Shown: positions 52,021 to 60,509 of the stretch, in pieces
Layout: each line of letters opens with the position of its first letter
Numbering within the stretch: the first letter of the stretch is position 1
Origin: an uncultured Bacteroidales bacterium
GTDB taxonomy: Bacteria; Bacteroidota; Bacteroidia; Bacteroidales; Paludibacteraceae
Length of the DNA: 64,000 nucleotides
NCBI GenBank assembly: GCA_946626605.1
Contig: CAMOUL010000004.1
Coordinates: 1-64,000 of the forward strand
Reading direction: 5' to 3'
Notes under the pieces: model-generated
What the model was told of the DNA's origin: nothing
The model's input: only the letters and a program-made list of their open reading frames with translations
Databases searched by the model: none
Position numbers and translations under genes: made by a program

Positions 52021-53705
52021 TATAACCTTTGACCCTTGGAATCGTATAGATCTTTCCCCCTCAGGATAAACAACTGCCCGTCACGGAGATATTTCTGCGC
52101 CGCAGGATCAGCCGGTTTGACGATCGGTGCGTCGATGCCTTGTTCTTCTCCGGGTGCAGGAATAGTCGGAGGCGTGAAGTAGATAGAATCCGCGGTGATG
52201 GTCATCGCGCATTTCCATTCGCCTACCCATTTGCGGTAGATGTGTACAAAAGTATTCTCGTCAGCCACGTCCCATACGCCCATCAGAATCGTATATTCTC
52301 CTTCGGGATATTTCTCACGGTCAGCAAAGGAGGCTTTATAGCTCAGCAGACGGCGGTAATATCCGACCTTCAGCGGATTGGCGGTCGAACTGATGCGGCG
52401 GCTCTTATAGGGTTGCTGGTCTTTATATACCCTCATCGCCAGGTTGCCTTCCCACGGCTTGAAACTCTGGTTGTGCAGGGTGTCGATATAGATAACGACA
52501 GCTGAATCGCGGTGGTAGGCTTGTTGCCCCGGGCGGATGTTTTCGCACGTGAGCGAGAGGACGTACTGACCGTCCGCATCAGGTTGGATATTCGTAAAGG
52601 CATGGATCTTCTCCGTATAAGCTTTGTTGCTCGCCGAACCGCCTGTGCCCTGGTCTTTGGGATTGAAAAGCGAGAGTTGGAAATATCCATCGTTCTTACC
52701 TTTCCATCCCCAGTTGATATGCAGCAAGCCGTCGCTGTCGATGCCGTCGCAGACGAAGGCGTGACCGCCGTTCTCAATCGTCTTGGCGCTGAAATAAACC
52801 ACTCTCCCATTCTTCAGGTCTTTCGCGATGGCGCTCATCAGCATGCCGGCACCCATGTAGTCTTTGTATAAGTTCCGAATGCCCTTGTCATAGCCGAAAT
52901 GCTCGATGAGGGCTTGCATCATGTCGTCGGAGCCGGCACTACTGCTCGATTCGCCGTACTCCATCTCGCTCGCGATACCGCAATGCGACATCAGCGTAGC
53001 AACGGCATTCGTCTGCGTCTCCGTAGCGTTCGCGTCATAGACATCGATCATGTTCGCCCAGTCGTACGTCGTTGACCCGAAATCCGCAGAGATCACCACG
53101 GAGTCACCGTTGGCGTTCGCCCATTTATAGTTGTTGGAACCGATACCGTGAACGGGGTAGTTATAGTGCTTCATGATCTGCGAAGCAGCGGTCGCTACGC
53201 AGCCGGTCACGCATCTCTTGTCGTTGTAGTACGGGCAGAGGTTGTTATACGGCGTTCCTTGTCCCCACTGCGTCGTGCACAGCGGTGCTACTGGCGTGTA
53301 TCCGCCCTCGGTAACCTTGTACGCGTGGGCGCTCTCTGACGCGCGTGCGATATCCTCTTTATAACTCTCCATCCATGCCTGTAGTCCCGTCGGCAGGTCT
53401 GTCGGATCGAAACGGCCGGTCGTCGAGTAGCCGATGATCGTCGGCGTGTTGCTCTCTGCAGAGACCATCACAAAGCCGTCGCTCTCCCCGCGGTTAAAGA
53501 CATAGAAGGCTACTTCGCCGTTCTCCTGAACGGCAGAGTAAGCATACTCCATCGCAGTTCCCGTACCGGCGGCAGCGCGGCGAACGGAAGGGTTGTTACG
53601 GAAAAAGGAAACGGCTTCTTGAAGCGCCTCTTTCTCACTACGGGGTACACCATGCGCGCTCATACTGACTACCGCGCATAAAGCAAGTAAGATTTTTGTT
53701 TTCAT
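52020..53705 (-). CDS. C10-family cysteine peptidase (streptopain-like)
   Basis: A 561-residue secreted protease. Signal peptide MKTKILLALCAVVSMSAHG, a Spi-type propeptide (about 20-135), and the catalytic domain with Cys in DKRCVTGCVATAASQIMKHY and His in TIENGGHAFVCDGID. A beta-rich region follows, and the end AAQKYLRDGQLFILRGKDLY resembles the short C-terminal sorting tails seen on secreted Bacteroidales proteins, perhaps for type IX secretion (inference). Related enzymes degrade host or dietary proteins. Confidence 0.9.
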   Translation of the reverse strand: MKTKILLALCAVVSMSAHGVPRSEKEALQEAVSFFRNNPSVRRAAAGTGTAMEYAYSAVQENGEVAFYVFNRGESDGFVMVSAESNTPTIIGYSTTGRFDPTDLPTGLQAWMESYKEDIARASESAHAYKVTEGGYTPVAPLCTTQWGQGTPYNNLCPYYNDKRCVTGCVATAASQIMKHYNYPVHGIGSNNYKWANANGDSVVISADFGSTTYDWANMIDVYDANATETQTNAVATLMSHCGIASEMEYGESSSSAGSDDMMQALIEHFGYDKGIRNLYKDYMGAGMLMSAIAKDLKNGRVVYFSAKTIENGGHAFVCDGIDSDGLLHINWGWKGKNDGYFQLSLFNPKDQGTGGSASNKAYTEKIHAFTNIQPDADGQYVLSLTCENIRPGQQAYHRDSAVVIYIDTLHNQSFKPWEGNLAMRVYKDQQPYKSRRISSTANPLKVGYYRRLLSYKASFADREKYPEGEYTILMGVWDVADENTFVHIYRKWVGEWKCAMTITADSIYFTPPTIPAPGEEQGIDAPIVKPADPAAQKYLRDGQLFILRGKDLYDSKGQRL

Positions 53706-53730
53706 ATCATTAAATTTTAACCTCTAATCC

Positions 53731-54729
53731 TTACACCGTCCACAGCCGGTAGGCTAAATACGCGCCATACACCATCAGCAGCAACGCGCCTGCCCATCGT
53801 TGTACCTTCCGCGCCTTGTTGGTCTTCACGGCAAGCCAGACGATGATGCTTCCCATCGCAGCCATGCAGGCGTCTAACTCAATCCCTTCGTATGCCGGCA
53901 GGGGACGTATCGCCGCACTCGTACCGAGGACGAAGAAGACGTTGAAGATATTCGAACCGAAGACATTGCCTATCGCTATGTCGGAGTTATGCTTGGCGGC
54001 CGCGATGACGGAGGTCGCCAGCTCCGGCAGGGACGTTCCTAAAGCAACGATCGTCAGACCGATGATCGCTTCGCTCACACCCATGCGTGTCGCCAGATCG
54101 ACGGCGCTCTTGACAATCAGCTCTCCGCCGACCACCAGTCCTGCCAATCCGCCGAGAATCAGCGCGACAGCACGCCGGACAGGAATCTCCTTGGTACTTG
54201 GTACTTCGTCACTTGATCCTTCCTCCGGGTGGTCTTTGGCGTGACGGAACGTGTTATAAAGGAAGTAGCAGAAGAACGCTAACAATACTCCGCCGCCGAG
54301 GTGACCGATACCCTTGCCGGCTTCGCCGAATGGCAGTTGTACAGCCACGAGGATCAGTACCAACACCCCGGCGATGATGGACATCGGGATATCAAAGTCC
54401 CGGCTGCGTTTCTGCGACACGATCGGATAAACCAACGCCGTCAGACCGAGGATGACAAAGGTGTTGATGATGTTCGAACCTACGATATTCGTGATCGCCA
54501 GATCCGTACTGCCTTCCGCTACGGAGACCATGTTCACCACGAACTCCGGCATACTCGTACCGAAAGCCACCACCGTCAGACCGATCACGAGATCGCTGAT
54601 GCCGGACCGTTTGGCTATCGCACTCGCGCCATCCACTAACCAGTCTGCGCCTTTCACCAGCGCCACAAATCCCACGACGATACATATCGCCGCCACCCAC
54701 CATCCGTAAGCTAATAATGACTCTATCAT
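53731..54729 (-). CDS. Calcium/sodium antiporter
   Basis: A 332-residue YrbG-like CaCA exchanger with about ten membrane spans and the two inverted alpha repeats VVAFGTSMPEFVVNMVS (about 53) and IVALGTSLPELATSVIA (about 228). It moves Ca against Na across the inner membrane. Its start overlaps the stop of ychF by four bases (ATGA). Confidence 0.92.
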   Translation of the reverse strand: MIESLLAYGWWVAAICIVVGFVALVKGADWLVDGASAIAKRSGISDLVIGLTVVAFGTSMPEFVVNMVSVAEGSTDLAITNIVGSNIINTFVILGLTALVYPIVSQKRSRDFDIPMSIIAGVLVLILVAVQLPFGEAGKGIGHLGGGVLLAFFCYFLYNTFRHAKDHPEEGSSDEVPSTKEIPVRRAVALILGGLAGLVVGGELIVKSAVDLATRMGVSEAIIGLTIVALGTSLPELATSVIAAAKHNSDIAIGNVFGSNIFNVFFVLGTSAAIRPLPAYEGIELDACMAAMGSIIVWLAVKTNKARKVQRWAGALLLMVYGAYLAYRLWTV

Positions 54730-55832
54730 ACGTTAAACAAGAAATGCATTATGTCTCCGTCTTGCACGAGGTAGTCCTTGCCTTCGATGCCGAGTTTGCC
54801 GGCTGCGCGGCATTGCGCCTCGCCGCCGAGCGCCACGAAGTCCTCGTATTTGATCACCTCCGCACGGATGAACCCGCGCTCAAAATCCGTGTGGATGACG
54901 CCGGCGCACTGCGGCGCTTTCATGCCCTCGCGGAACGTCCACGCGCGTACCTCGTCCGAACCCGCAGTGAGGAACGTACGCAGTTTGAGTAGCGCGTAAG
55001 CGGCCTTGATCAGGCGGTTCACTCCGCTCTCCTCCAGACCGATCTCCTCGAGGAACATCTGCCGCTCCTCGTAGCTCTCTAACTCCGCGATCTCGCTCTC
55101 TATCTTCGCGGCGAGAACAAGCACTTGTGCGTCCTCGTCTTTGACCGCCTCACGAACCTGCTCCACGTACGCGTTGCCGGTGACGGCGGAACCCTCATCG
55201 ACGTTGCAGACGTACATCACGGGTTTGTTCGTCAGCAGGAAGAGGTCTTTCGCTGCCGCCTCCTGCTCTTTGTTCTCCAGCTCTACCGTCCGGGCGTTCT
55301 TGCCTTGACTCAGCGCCTCGCGGTACTTAACCAGCACCTCTAACTGCAACTTCGCGAACTTATCCCCTCCGGCTTTGGCGGCTTTCTCGCATTTCTGGAT
55401 ACGGCTCTCCACCGTCTCCAGGTCCTTCAGCTGCAACTCCGCGTCGATGATCTCTTTGTCGCGCACGGGGTTCACCGTCCCATCGACATGCACTACGTTC
55501 TCGTCGTCGAAACAACGCAGTACATGGATGATGGCGTCCGTCTCGCGGATGTTCGCCAGGAACTTATTGCCTAATCCTTCACCCTTGCTCGCGCCCTTGA
55601 CCAGACCCGCTATATCGACTATCTCCACGGTCGTGGGGATCACGCCGCGCTCGGGGTGACATATCTCCCCGAGTTTGATCAACCGCTCGTCCGGCACCGT
55701 GATCACGCCTACGTTCGGCTCAATCGTGCAGAAAGGAAAATTGGCGCTCTGCGCCTTCGCATTACTCAGACAGTTAAAAAGGGTACTCTTGCCTACGTTC
55801 GGCAGACCCACTATTCCACATTGTAAAGACAT
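54726..55832 (-). CDS. ychF: Redox-regulated ATPase YchF
   Basis: A 368-residue Obg-family nucleotidase. G1 is [12 protein letters not shown] (about 8-19), then [17 protein letters not shown] and a NxxE-type base site, with a C-terminal TGS domain ending [15 protein letters not shown]. It binds ribosomes and prefers ATP. The start codon is preceded by a heptamer repeat and a long leader from the promoter at 55877. Confidence 0.96.
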   Translation of the reverse strand: MSLQCGIVGLPNVGKSTLFNCLSNAKAQSANFPFCTIEPNVGVITVPDERLIKLGEICHPERGVIPTTVEIVDIAGLVKGASKGEGLGNKFLANIRETDAIIHVLRCFDDENVVHVDGTVNPVRDKEIIDAELQLKDLETVESRIQKCEKAAKAGGDKFAKLQLEVLVKYREALSQGKNARTVELENKEQEAAAKDLFLLTNKPVMYVCNVDEGSAVTGNAYVEQVREAVKDEDAQVLVLAAKIESEIAELESYEERQMFLEEIGLEESGVNRLIKAAYALLKLRTFLTAGSDEVRAWTFREGMKAPQCAGVIHTDFERGFIRAEVIKYEDFVALGGEAQCRAAGKLGIEGKDYLVQDGDIMHFLFNV

Positions 55833-55834
55833 GT

Positions 55835-55862
55835 ATGATTTATGATTTCAAATTTATGATTT
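55835..55862 (+). repeat. Heptamer repeat before ychF start codon
   Basis: Units ATGATTT, ATGATTT, CAAATTT, ATGATTT, starting three bases upstream of ychF on its strand. The same two unit types occur before dacB. Confidence 0.8.
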
Positions 55863-55876
55863 AACAAATTAGCGTG

Positions 55877-55908
55877 CAAAGATACTGCTTTTTTTTGAGA
55901 TATGCAAA
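55877..55908 (-). promoter_or_regulatory. Promoter of ychF
   Basis: Minus-strand TATCTTTG (complement of 55877-55884), TTTG core complementary to 55905-55908. Confidence 0.7.
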
Positions 55909-55934
55909 TTTTTGGAAACTTTTGTGTTTTTCTT

Positions 55935-56230
55935 TTGCCCCCCGGAGCGTTCTCCCGACGGAACGGGAGAAGCGGCATCCGCCTAAGAGGGTTATCTTGC
56001 CTCCGCCTAGAAGGGCTTCCTTGCCGCTCTCTTTGCTTGCGGTGTAGGCGGTTTACCGCTGCGCCGGTACTCTCTCCACGTTCGTGCCGTTCATTCCCGC
56101 GTCCCGTCTCGTTATTACTTCGCCCGCCCGGTACGCGTCCAATGCGGGTGCTCTATGTCCGTTACGCCGGATGGTATCCGGCATGTAGTACCATGTTTTG
56201 TTGTTTACGGGGTGTCCCCCGTGATTTTTT
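55935..56230. other. Gene-free, GC-rich structured stretch
   Basis: About 295 bases without a supported gene. It holds CTCCC/GGGAG hairpin arms (near 55952-55972), a 24-base imperfect tandem repeat (around 55976-56030, minus strand GGCAAG..CCCT..AGGCGGA twice), and a terminator-like hairpin ACGGGG-TGT-CCCCCGT followed by GATTTTTTTT (56206-56230). No promoter of the local type points into it on the plus strand. It could be a degraded gene or an RNA of unknown kind. Confidence 0.45.
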
Positions 56231-56241
56231 TTCTTTTTTTC

Positions 56242-56272
56242 TTGTGTATCTCAAAAAAAATCAGTAATTTTG
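56242..56272 (+). promoter_or_regulatory. Promoter of the nuclease-like / RhuM operon
   Basis: TTG at 56242, 20 bases, TAATTTTG at 56265-56272. The leader to the first start codon is about 200 bases. Confidence 0.75.
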
Positions 56273-56287
56273 CACGCAAAATTGTTT

Positions 56288-56399
56288 GGGGTCCCCAACG
56301 GACGCTAACGGAGTGCATCCGATGGGGAAGCGTAGTTCACGACGAAAGTTCATACGACCGATGTATCGGGAGTCGTACTAAGTCGTGAAGCAAGCGCTG
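56288..56399 (+). repeat. GGGGYCCCC structured element in operon leader
   Basis: GGGGTCCCC, a first hairpin CGGAcGC/GCaTCCG, GATGGGGAAGCG, then a two-tier hairpin: outer arms TTCACGAC (56336-56343) and GTCGTGAA (56382-56389), inner arms TACGAC and GTCGTA, with a 13-base loop (56359-56371). The topology equals that of the tRNA-Glu leader copy, with different stem sequences. Confidence 0.75.
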
Positions 56400-56475
56400 C
56401 ACCCGCAAAGGTTTCAACCTTTAACCCTACGACGCTGTACAAGAGTACATCGACAACCCGCTATAACGCAACATA

Positions 56476-56736
56476 ATGGAAACATTTGATTATCAACAAC
56501 AACTAATCCATTTTAATGGTATGGCTTTTCCCTTTGTGGTTATTCATGAGCCGCAAACTGGCATAGACCATATAATAAGCACAGAGGATTTGAGTGAGCA
56601 ACTATTTGATAATGATAAAGGGGGCTATAAGTCTAAAGATGCAGAATGGATTGATGAAAAAATAACCTATTTCGTGCAAACAGCGAAAGATTTAGAACGT
56701 TCTTCAAAAGATATATTAGCAGAAATTTATGATTAA
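56476..56736 (+). CDS. Small acidic protein, first gene of accessory trio
   Basis: An 86-residue acidic protein (STEDLSEQLFDNDKGGYKSK, then a helical tail VQTAKDLERSSKDILAEIYD). I do not recognise a family. Its stop codon overlaps the start of the next gene by eight bases, so the two proteins are probably made in fixed ratio; a small acidic partner of a nuclease would fit an antitoxin or immunity role, but that is inference. Codon use is AT-rich, unlike the core genes. Confidence 0.7.
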   Translation: METFDYQQQLIHFNGMAFPFVVIHEPQTGIDHIISTEDLSEQLFDNDKGGYKSKDAEWIDEKITYFVQTAKDLERSSKDILAEIYD

Positions 56737-57235
56737 GTACCAATTTTTTCCTCGTTCGCGAGGCGTGACACAGGAAATTCAAGATATTATCAATAGTTTC
56801 AAGGCTATTGAAACCCAAATTGATTCTGAAACAAGTGAACTTAAATCCAATGAAGTCCTCCAAATTGTACGTCCACATTTGGAGAAGTTGCAATACATTG
56901 TAGAAACGGGGAAAGGTGTAAATGAGAAAATAGACGTACCGGTACTTTTTGGTCAGGATAACAAGATTGACAAGTCTTTCTATGCCGATGCGTTAAGTGC
57001 TGATGGTCGCATCGTTGTCGAGGTCGAGGCCGGACGTGCTACAGAAAACAACCAATTTCTTAAAGATCTTTTCGAAGCTTGTATGATGTTTGATGTGGAA
57101 TATTTAGTACTTGCTGTGCGCAATGTGTATCGCACCCATTATGATTTCGACAGAGTATATAGTTTCTTAGAAACGCTATACATTTCTAACAGACTTCACC
57201 TTCCACTTAAAGGGATTTTATTAATTGGCTATTAA
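56729..57235 (+). CDS. PD-(D/E)XK-like nuclease candidate
   Basis: A 168-residue protein. The segment KSFYADALSADGRIVVEVEA GRATENNQFLKDLFEACMM has the Asp ... Glu-x-Glu pattern on a beta strand followed by a helix that is seen in BglII-like restriction enzymes and other PD-(D/E)XK folds. The N-terminal half is helical. No methyltransferase accompanies it, so a classical restriction system is unlikely. It is coupled to the small acidic gene upstream and followed after 12 bases by the RhuM gene. The fold assignment is by pattern only. Confidence 0.55.
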   Translation: MIKYQFFPRSRGVTQEIQDIINSFKAIETQIDSETSELKSNEVLQIVRPHLEKLQYIVETGKGVNEKIDVPVLFGQDNKIDKSFYADALSADGRIVVEVEAGRATENNQFLKDLFEACMMFDVEYLVLAVRNVYRTHYDFDRVYSFLETLYISNRLHLPLKGILLIGY

Positions 57236-57247
57236 ATCGAATCAACA

Positions 57248-58099
57248 ATGAAAGACGAAATAGTTTTATACCAGCCGAATGAAACGATCAAATTAGAAGT
57301 TCATTTGAAGGATGAAACCGTGTGGCTTACTCAGCAACAAATAGCTGATTTATTTGGTGTTAAGCAGCCTGCGATTTCAAAACACATCGCAAACATCTAT
57401 AAATCAGGTGAATTAGAAGAAGAGGGCACGTATTCCATTTTGGAATATATGGGGCATGACGGTAAGCAACTCTATACCGCTAAAGCATATAATCTGGACA
57501 TGATTTTATCCGTAGGTTATAGAGTCAATAGTACGAATGCAACTCGTTTCCGTCAATGGGCTAATCGCGTCCTCAAAGACTACCTCCTGCGCGGGTACGC
57601 ATTCAATCAGCGTCTCGCCAATATCGAACACCAAATGGACGAACAACGCGCAATACTGGCTGCCCATGAGGAAAAGATTGACTTCTTTGTACGTACCTCA
57701 TTACCGCCTGTTGAAGGTATTTTCTATGAAGGAGAGATTTATGGGGCATATTCGTTTGTGTCCGACCTCATTCGTTCGGCTAAGACGCGCATTGTGCTGA
57801 TTGACAACTATATAGACGACCGGGTTCTAACCATGCTTGATAAGCGAAATGATGGTGTCAAAGCAACCATCTACACCAAAAATTTTACCAGACAATTATC
57901 GCTGGATATAGCACAACACAACAAGCAGTTTGCACCTATTGATGTGGAGCCATTTAACCTTTCTCATGATCGATTTATGATCATTGATGATATTGTCTAT
58001 CATATAGGAGCATCTCTCAAAGACCTTGGGAAAGCATGGTTCGCATTTACCAAGATGAATGATATATCGGCTGAAGAATTATTAGGACGAATCAAATAA
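57248..58099 (+). CDS. RhuM-family protein with PLD-like C-terminal domain
   Basis: A 283-residue protein. Residues 1-125 match the RhuM family: a helix-turn-helix TQQQIADLFGVKQPAISKHI, then YNLDMILSVGYRVNSTNATRFRQWANRVLKDYLLRGY. After a coiled-coil (about 120-145) the end has IVLIDNYIDDRVLTML and HDRFMIIDDIVYHIGASLKD, a phospholipase D-like pattern with HxR instead of HxK. RhuM proteins occur on pathogenicity islands and mobile elements; their function is not established. Third gene of the AT-rich trio. Confidence 0.75.
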   Translation: MKDEIVLYQPNETIKLEVHLKDETVWLTQQQIADLFGVKQPAISKHIANIYKSGELEEEGTYSILEYMGHDGKQLYTAKAYNLDMILSVGYRVNSTNATRFRQWANRVLKDYLLRGYAFNQRLANIEHQMDEQRAILAAHEEKIDFFVRTSLPPVEGIFYEGEIYGAYSFVSDLIRSAKTRIVLIDNYIDDRVLTMLDKRNDGVKATIYTKNFTRQLSLDIAQHNKQFAPIDVEPFNLSHDRFMIIDDIVYHIGASLKDLGKAWFAFTKMNDISAEELLGRIK

Positions 58100-58108
58100 C
58101 CCCCTTAA

Positions 58109-59038
58109 ATGCGTCCACACCCGCGTCTGACACATAGCGACTACTACCGCGACAGGTGTTCCGAATCCGAACTCTGTTACGATTTCCCCGGCGATGATAT
58201 TTTCATCGACGGACTACACGCTATGCAGATGCATTTCTGGAGCAACAACCGCAATATCGACATCCCCGTGGTACGCGTCATGAACGCCGCGCACTTCATC
58301 GCCGCCTATATGCTCCAGACCTCATGCTCCGGAGACCAATGGGAGTACGATACGATGGCCTATTGTTCCGTCGGCAAGGACCAACAACTCGCCGCCCTCA
58401 CTATCATCGTCCTCGCTGCCATGCTCAAACGCACCGACGGCTTCCGGGCAAGAAACTGCCGAAACCTCATCCTTGAGGAGCGCAGTGAGGATTTTGAAGA
58501 AGGAGTGACCCTCTATGAGCGCTTCCTCCAAACTGCCGAAGAACGCTTTGCCGAGGAGGATTTCCTCATCGACATCCCCGATCTCGCTACCCAACTCCGC
58601 GAGAAAGACGAACTCATCGCGCAACAATCCCAACAAATAGCAACACTCGAAAACACCATCACTACTATGGAAGAGAAATACACACAAATTATCGGCACGC
58701 AGTATAAGCAAGATAATAATCAAGGCACTATCTATAATGGTCCGGTAACGATCAACCAATACCCGGCATCGCCTTCGTCTGTTTCGTCCGAATTTGATTC
58801 GGACATCACCACCCGTGAAGAATCGCCCAAAGAAAAACCTTATACGCCACCTGTCCCCCGCGAAGGAGACTATAACGGCGTACGGCTTTATATCGAGGAG
58901 CGCAAGCGATACGACGAGTCTTTCAAAGACTATTGCTCACACCACAACCGCAAAGAACTCTGCACCTATCTCACCAAGGAGTTCGGCTGGTTTGTGGACG
59001 ACAAATCCCTCGGCAAAAACATCAGCCGGAATATCTAA
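58109..59038 (+). CDS. Unknown protein with central coiled coil
   Basis: A 309-residue protein I cannot assign. The N-terminal half contains FPGDDIFIDGLHAMQMHFWS and a helical AALTIIVLAAMLKRTDGF region; a coiled coil follows at about 165-195 (REKDELIAQQSQQIATLENT), then a Ser/Pro/Thr-rich linker and a C-terminal helical module with KELCTYLTKEFGWFVDDKSL. It is ten bases after the RhuM gene, so may be in the same operon, yet base composition is GC-richer and closer to the genes that follow. A terminator comes next. Confidence 0.7.
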   Translation: MRPHPRLTHSDYYRDRCSESELCYDFPGDDIFIDGLHAMQMHFWSNNRNIDIPVVRVMNAAHFIAAYMLQTSCSGDQWEYDTMAYCSVGKDQQLAALTIIVLAAMLKRTDGFRARNCRNLILEERSEDFEEGVTLYERFLQTAEERFAEEDFLIDIPDLATQLREKDELIAQQSQQIATLENTITTMEEKYTQIIGTQYKQDNNQGTIYNGPVTINQYPASPSSVSSEFDSDITTREESPKEKPYTPPVPREGDYNGVRLYIEERKRYDESFKDYCSHHNRKELCTYLTKEFGWFVDDKSLGKNISRNI

Positions 59039-59079
59039 GCCTGTTCCTTTTTTCATAGCCTGTTCCTTTTTTGATATTA

Positions 59080-59104
59080 GCGACCTTTATGGCCGCTTTT
59101 TTTT
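59080..59104 (+). terminator. Terminator after the accessory operon
   Basis: GCGACC-TTTAT-GGCCGC (one mismatch) followed by eight T. Confidence 0.8.
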
Positions 59105-59108
59105 GCCT

Positions 59109-59177
59109 ATTCGACACATTCGACAACTATTCGACACAGGCGACAAAATAAGCGACATTTGTCCCTCGCAGGCGACA
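59109..59177 (+). repeat. CGACA direct repeats upstream of HNH gene
   Basis: Six CGACA cores (three within ATTCGACA, then GGCGACA, AGCGACA, GGCGACA) starting at 59112, 59121, 59132, 59141, 59153 and 59173. Most spacings are 9-12 bases, about one helical turn. They lie just before a promoter, fitting an operator array. Confidence 0.65.
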
Positions 59178-59187
59178 AAATTACCTC

Positions 59188-59195
59188 TACCTTTG
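59188..59195 (+). promoter_or_regulatory. Promoter element of HNH gene
   Basis: TACCTTTG, 38 bases before the start codon; the leader contains the partial palindrome TCGGATAACATCC. Confidence 0.65.
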
Positions 59196-59233
59196 CAGCG
59201 GATTTCGGATAACATCCCCGAGTCCGATGCATT

Positions 59234-59863
59234 ATGAAAAATCAAAACATTCAACCTCTCCACAAGCGAGAGTACAAACCCAAACGCGAACCCATCCCAA
59301 GGACGTGGTTCCTATCCCACGGCTACACCAAAGCCGACACCCGTTACACCAACGGCTATGCCATCTGGCTACATCCGCGCACCAACGATGTCTTTTCCGC
59401 CTACAGAAAGATTAAGCTGAATCTCCTGCCGAAAGAAAGGCACTTAAAGACATCTGCGCAATACTTGTATGTACCAAGGGAATTTGGTAGTATTTTACTC
59501 GCCCGCCTAAAGTACATGGTCTTCAAAGGTTTGATCCCCCCCAGATACACCATCGACCACATCGACGGCAACCCCCTCAACAACGACATCCGCAACCTCC
59601 GTGCCGTTCCGAGTGCCATCAACCGTCGCGATGGCGGCTTCCTCCGCAAACTCCGCAACCACGGCATCAACGTTGCCATGTACCCCGGCATCATCCTCGA
59701 CGGCTACGAGCGGATGGCAGAATGGAAAGCCTCGCATAAGGAGTGGCAGTACGAGCGTCTCACCCGCGACGAGCTCCTCCGTATCTTCATCGGTCCGACC
59801 TTCACCATCGCCGACCCCAACGCCCTCATGGATCTCGACATCTCCCGCCATCGCGAGCTATAG
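59234..59863 (+). CDS. HNH endonuclease
   Basis: A 209-residue HNH nuclease of the phage/homing type. The motif is YTIDHIDGNPLNNDIRNLRA (about 117-136) with NRRDG after it. The N-terminal part is basic. Such genes occur singly in phages and mobile elements. The last codons (SRHREL and stop) lie inside a repeat that recurs downstream, so the natural C-terminus may have been replaced. Confidence 0.85.
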   Translation: MKNQNIQPLHKREYKPKREPIPRTWFLSHGYTKADTRYTNGYAIWLHPRTNDVFSAYRKIKLNLLPKERHLKTSAQYLYVPREFGSILLARLKYMVFKGLIPPRYTIDHIDGNPLNNDIRNLRAVPSAINRRDGGFLRKLRNHGINVAMYPGIILDGYERMAEWKASHKEWQYERLTRDELLRIFIGPTFTIADPNALMDLDISRHREL

Positions 59864-59957
59864 CCACCCGCTGCTCTCCCGCCACTGCGAGCTATAGCCC
59901 CCCGTCCCACGGTGTCCTGTGCTCGCGAGTTCCGCGAGCGAGTTCCCCCGCGAGTGT
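59841..59957 (+). repeat. GAGCTATAGCC / CTCGCGAG repeat, copy 1
   Basis: CCCGCCAnnGCGAGCTATAG occurs twice (near 59844 and 59879), followed by CCACGGTGTCCTGTG and a hairpin CTCGC-GAGTTCC-GCGAG. The second half matches copy 2 at 61190-61265 almost base for base. The HNH stop codon is within the first unit. Confidence 0.8.
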
Positions 59958-59976
59958 TAATTATTTCGTTAATTAG

Positions 59977-59993
59977 GTCGGATGTTATCCGAC
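59977..59993. repeat. GTCGGAT-GTT-ATCCGAC palindrome, second copy
   Basis: Perfect 7-base hairpin in the leader of the WYL_2 gene. Together with flanks it is identical, in inverted orientation, to 23 bases around 26382-26398. Confidence 0.75.
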
Positions 59994-60012
59994 AACAAAC
60001 CCCCCTACAATT

Positions 60013-60285
60013 ATGGACATTCAAGATTTAAGAAAAGCCCTGCACGAGGGTATCGTGCTCTTTCAGTTTCAGAAGATCGACGGCTCGCTCCGTCCCGCCC
60101 GAGGCACCACCTGCCCCGACCTCGTACCCACGCCCGACACCCCCAAAGGCGTCCGCTCTCCCGAGCAACAAGCCGCCTACGAGCGTCAGACCGTCACCTT
60201 CTACGACATCGACAAAAAGGCCTGGCGATCCATGCGCATCGACGCCCTTTGGTCATATTCCCGAGCTCTCAAACTAACCGATTAA
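60013..60285 (+). CDS. SH3-beta-barrel (WYL_2/DUF2693) protein
   Basis: A 90-residue protein fitting the DUF2693 family: MDIQDLRKALHEGIVLFQFQ, KIDGSLRPARGTT, then TVTFYDIDKKAWRSMRIDAL. These small SH3-like proteins are frequent on Bacteroidales phages and conjugative elements; function unknown. It is followed after six bases by the Cys-rich gene. Confidence 0.8.
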   Translation: MDIQDLRKALHEGIVLFQFQKIDGSLRPARGTTCPDLVPTPDTPKGVRSPEQQAAYERQTVTFYDIDKKAWRSMRIDALWSYSRALKLTD

Positions 60286-60291
60286 CGCCTT

Positions 60292-60504
60292 ATGGAAACC
60301 GTTAAATGTGAGTACTGCGGTAAGGAATTACCCAAAGACCAAGCCACATTCTGCGAGGATGCCGGCATCTACGCCTGCCCGGATTGCGCGGATGAGAATC
60401 TGGTGACCTGCGAAAGATGCGGTATGTTAATCGATCGTGATGGCGCCTACCGCGGTTTTGGCGGCTACCTCTGCGAGTACTGCCACGATGATCTCTTCGG
60501 CTAA
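60292..60504 (+). CDS. Small Cys-rich zinc-binding protein
   Basis: A 70-residue protein with three CxxC pairs (CEYCGKELP, CPDC, CERCG) and a final CEYCHDDLFG, in spacing like a double zinc ribbon or LIM-like fold. Probably binds two zinc ions. No family name is certain. It is co-transcribed with the WYL_2 gene. Confidence 0.75.
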   Translation: METVKCEYCGKELPKDQATFCEDAGIYACPDCADENLVTCERCGMLIDRDGAYRGFGGYLCEYCHDDLFG

Positions 60505-60509
60505 CCCCT

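Noticed and set aside
55935..56230. RNase P RNA, tmRNA or SRP RNA
   Set aside because: None of the conserved core sequences of these RNAs could be found on either strand.
56288..56475. tRNA or tmRNA in the operon leader
   Set aside because: The hairpins do not form a cloverleaf: no T-loop GTTCRANNC and no plausible anticodon arm.
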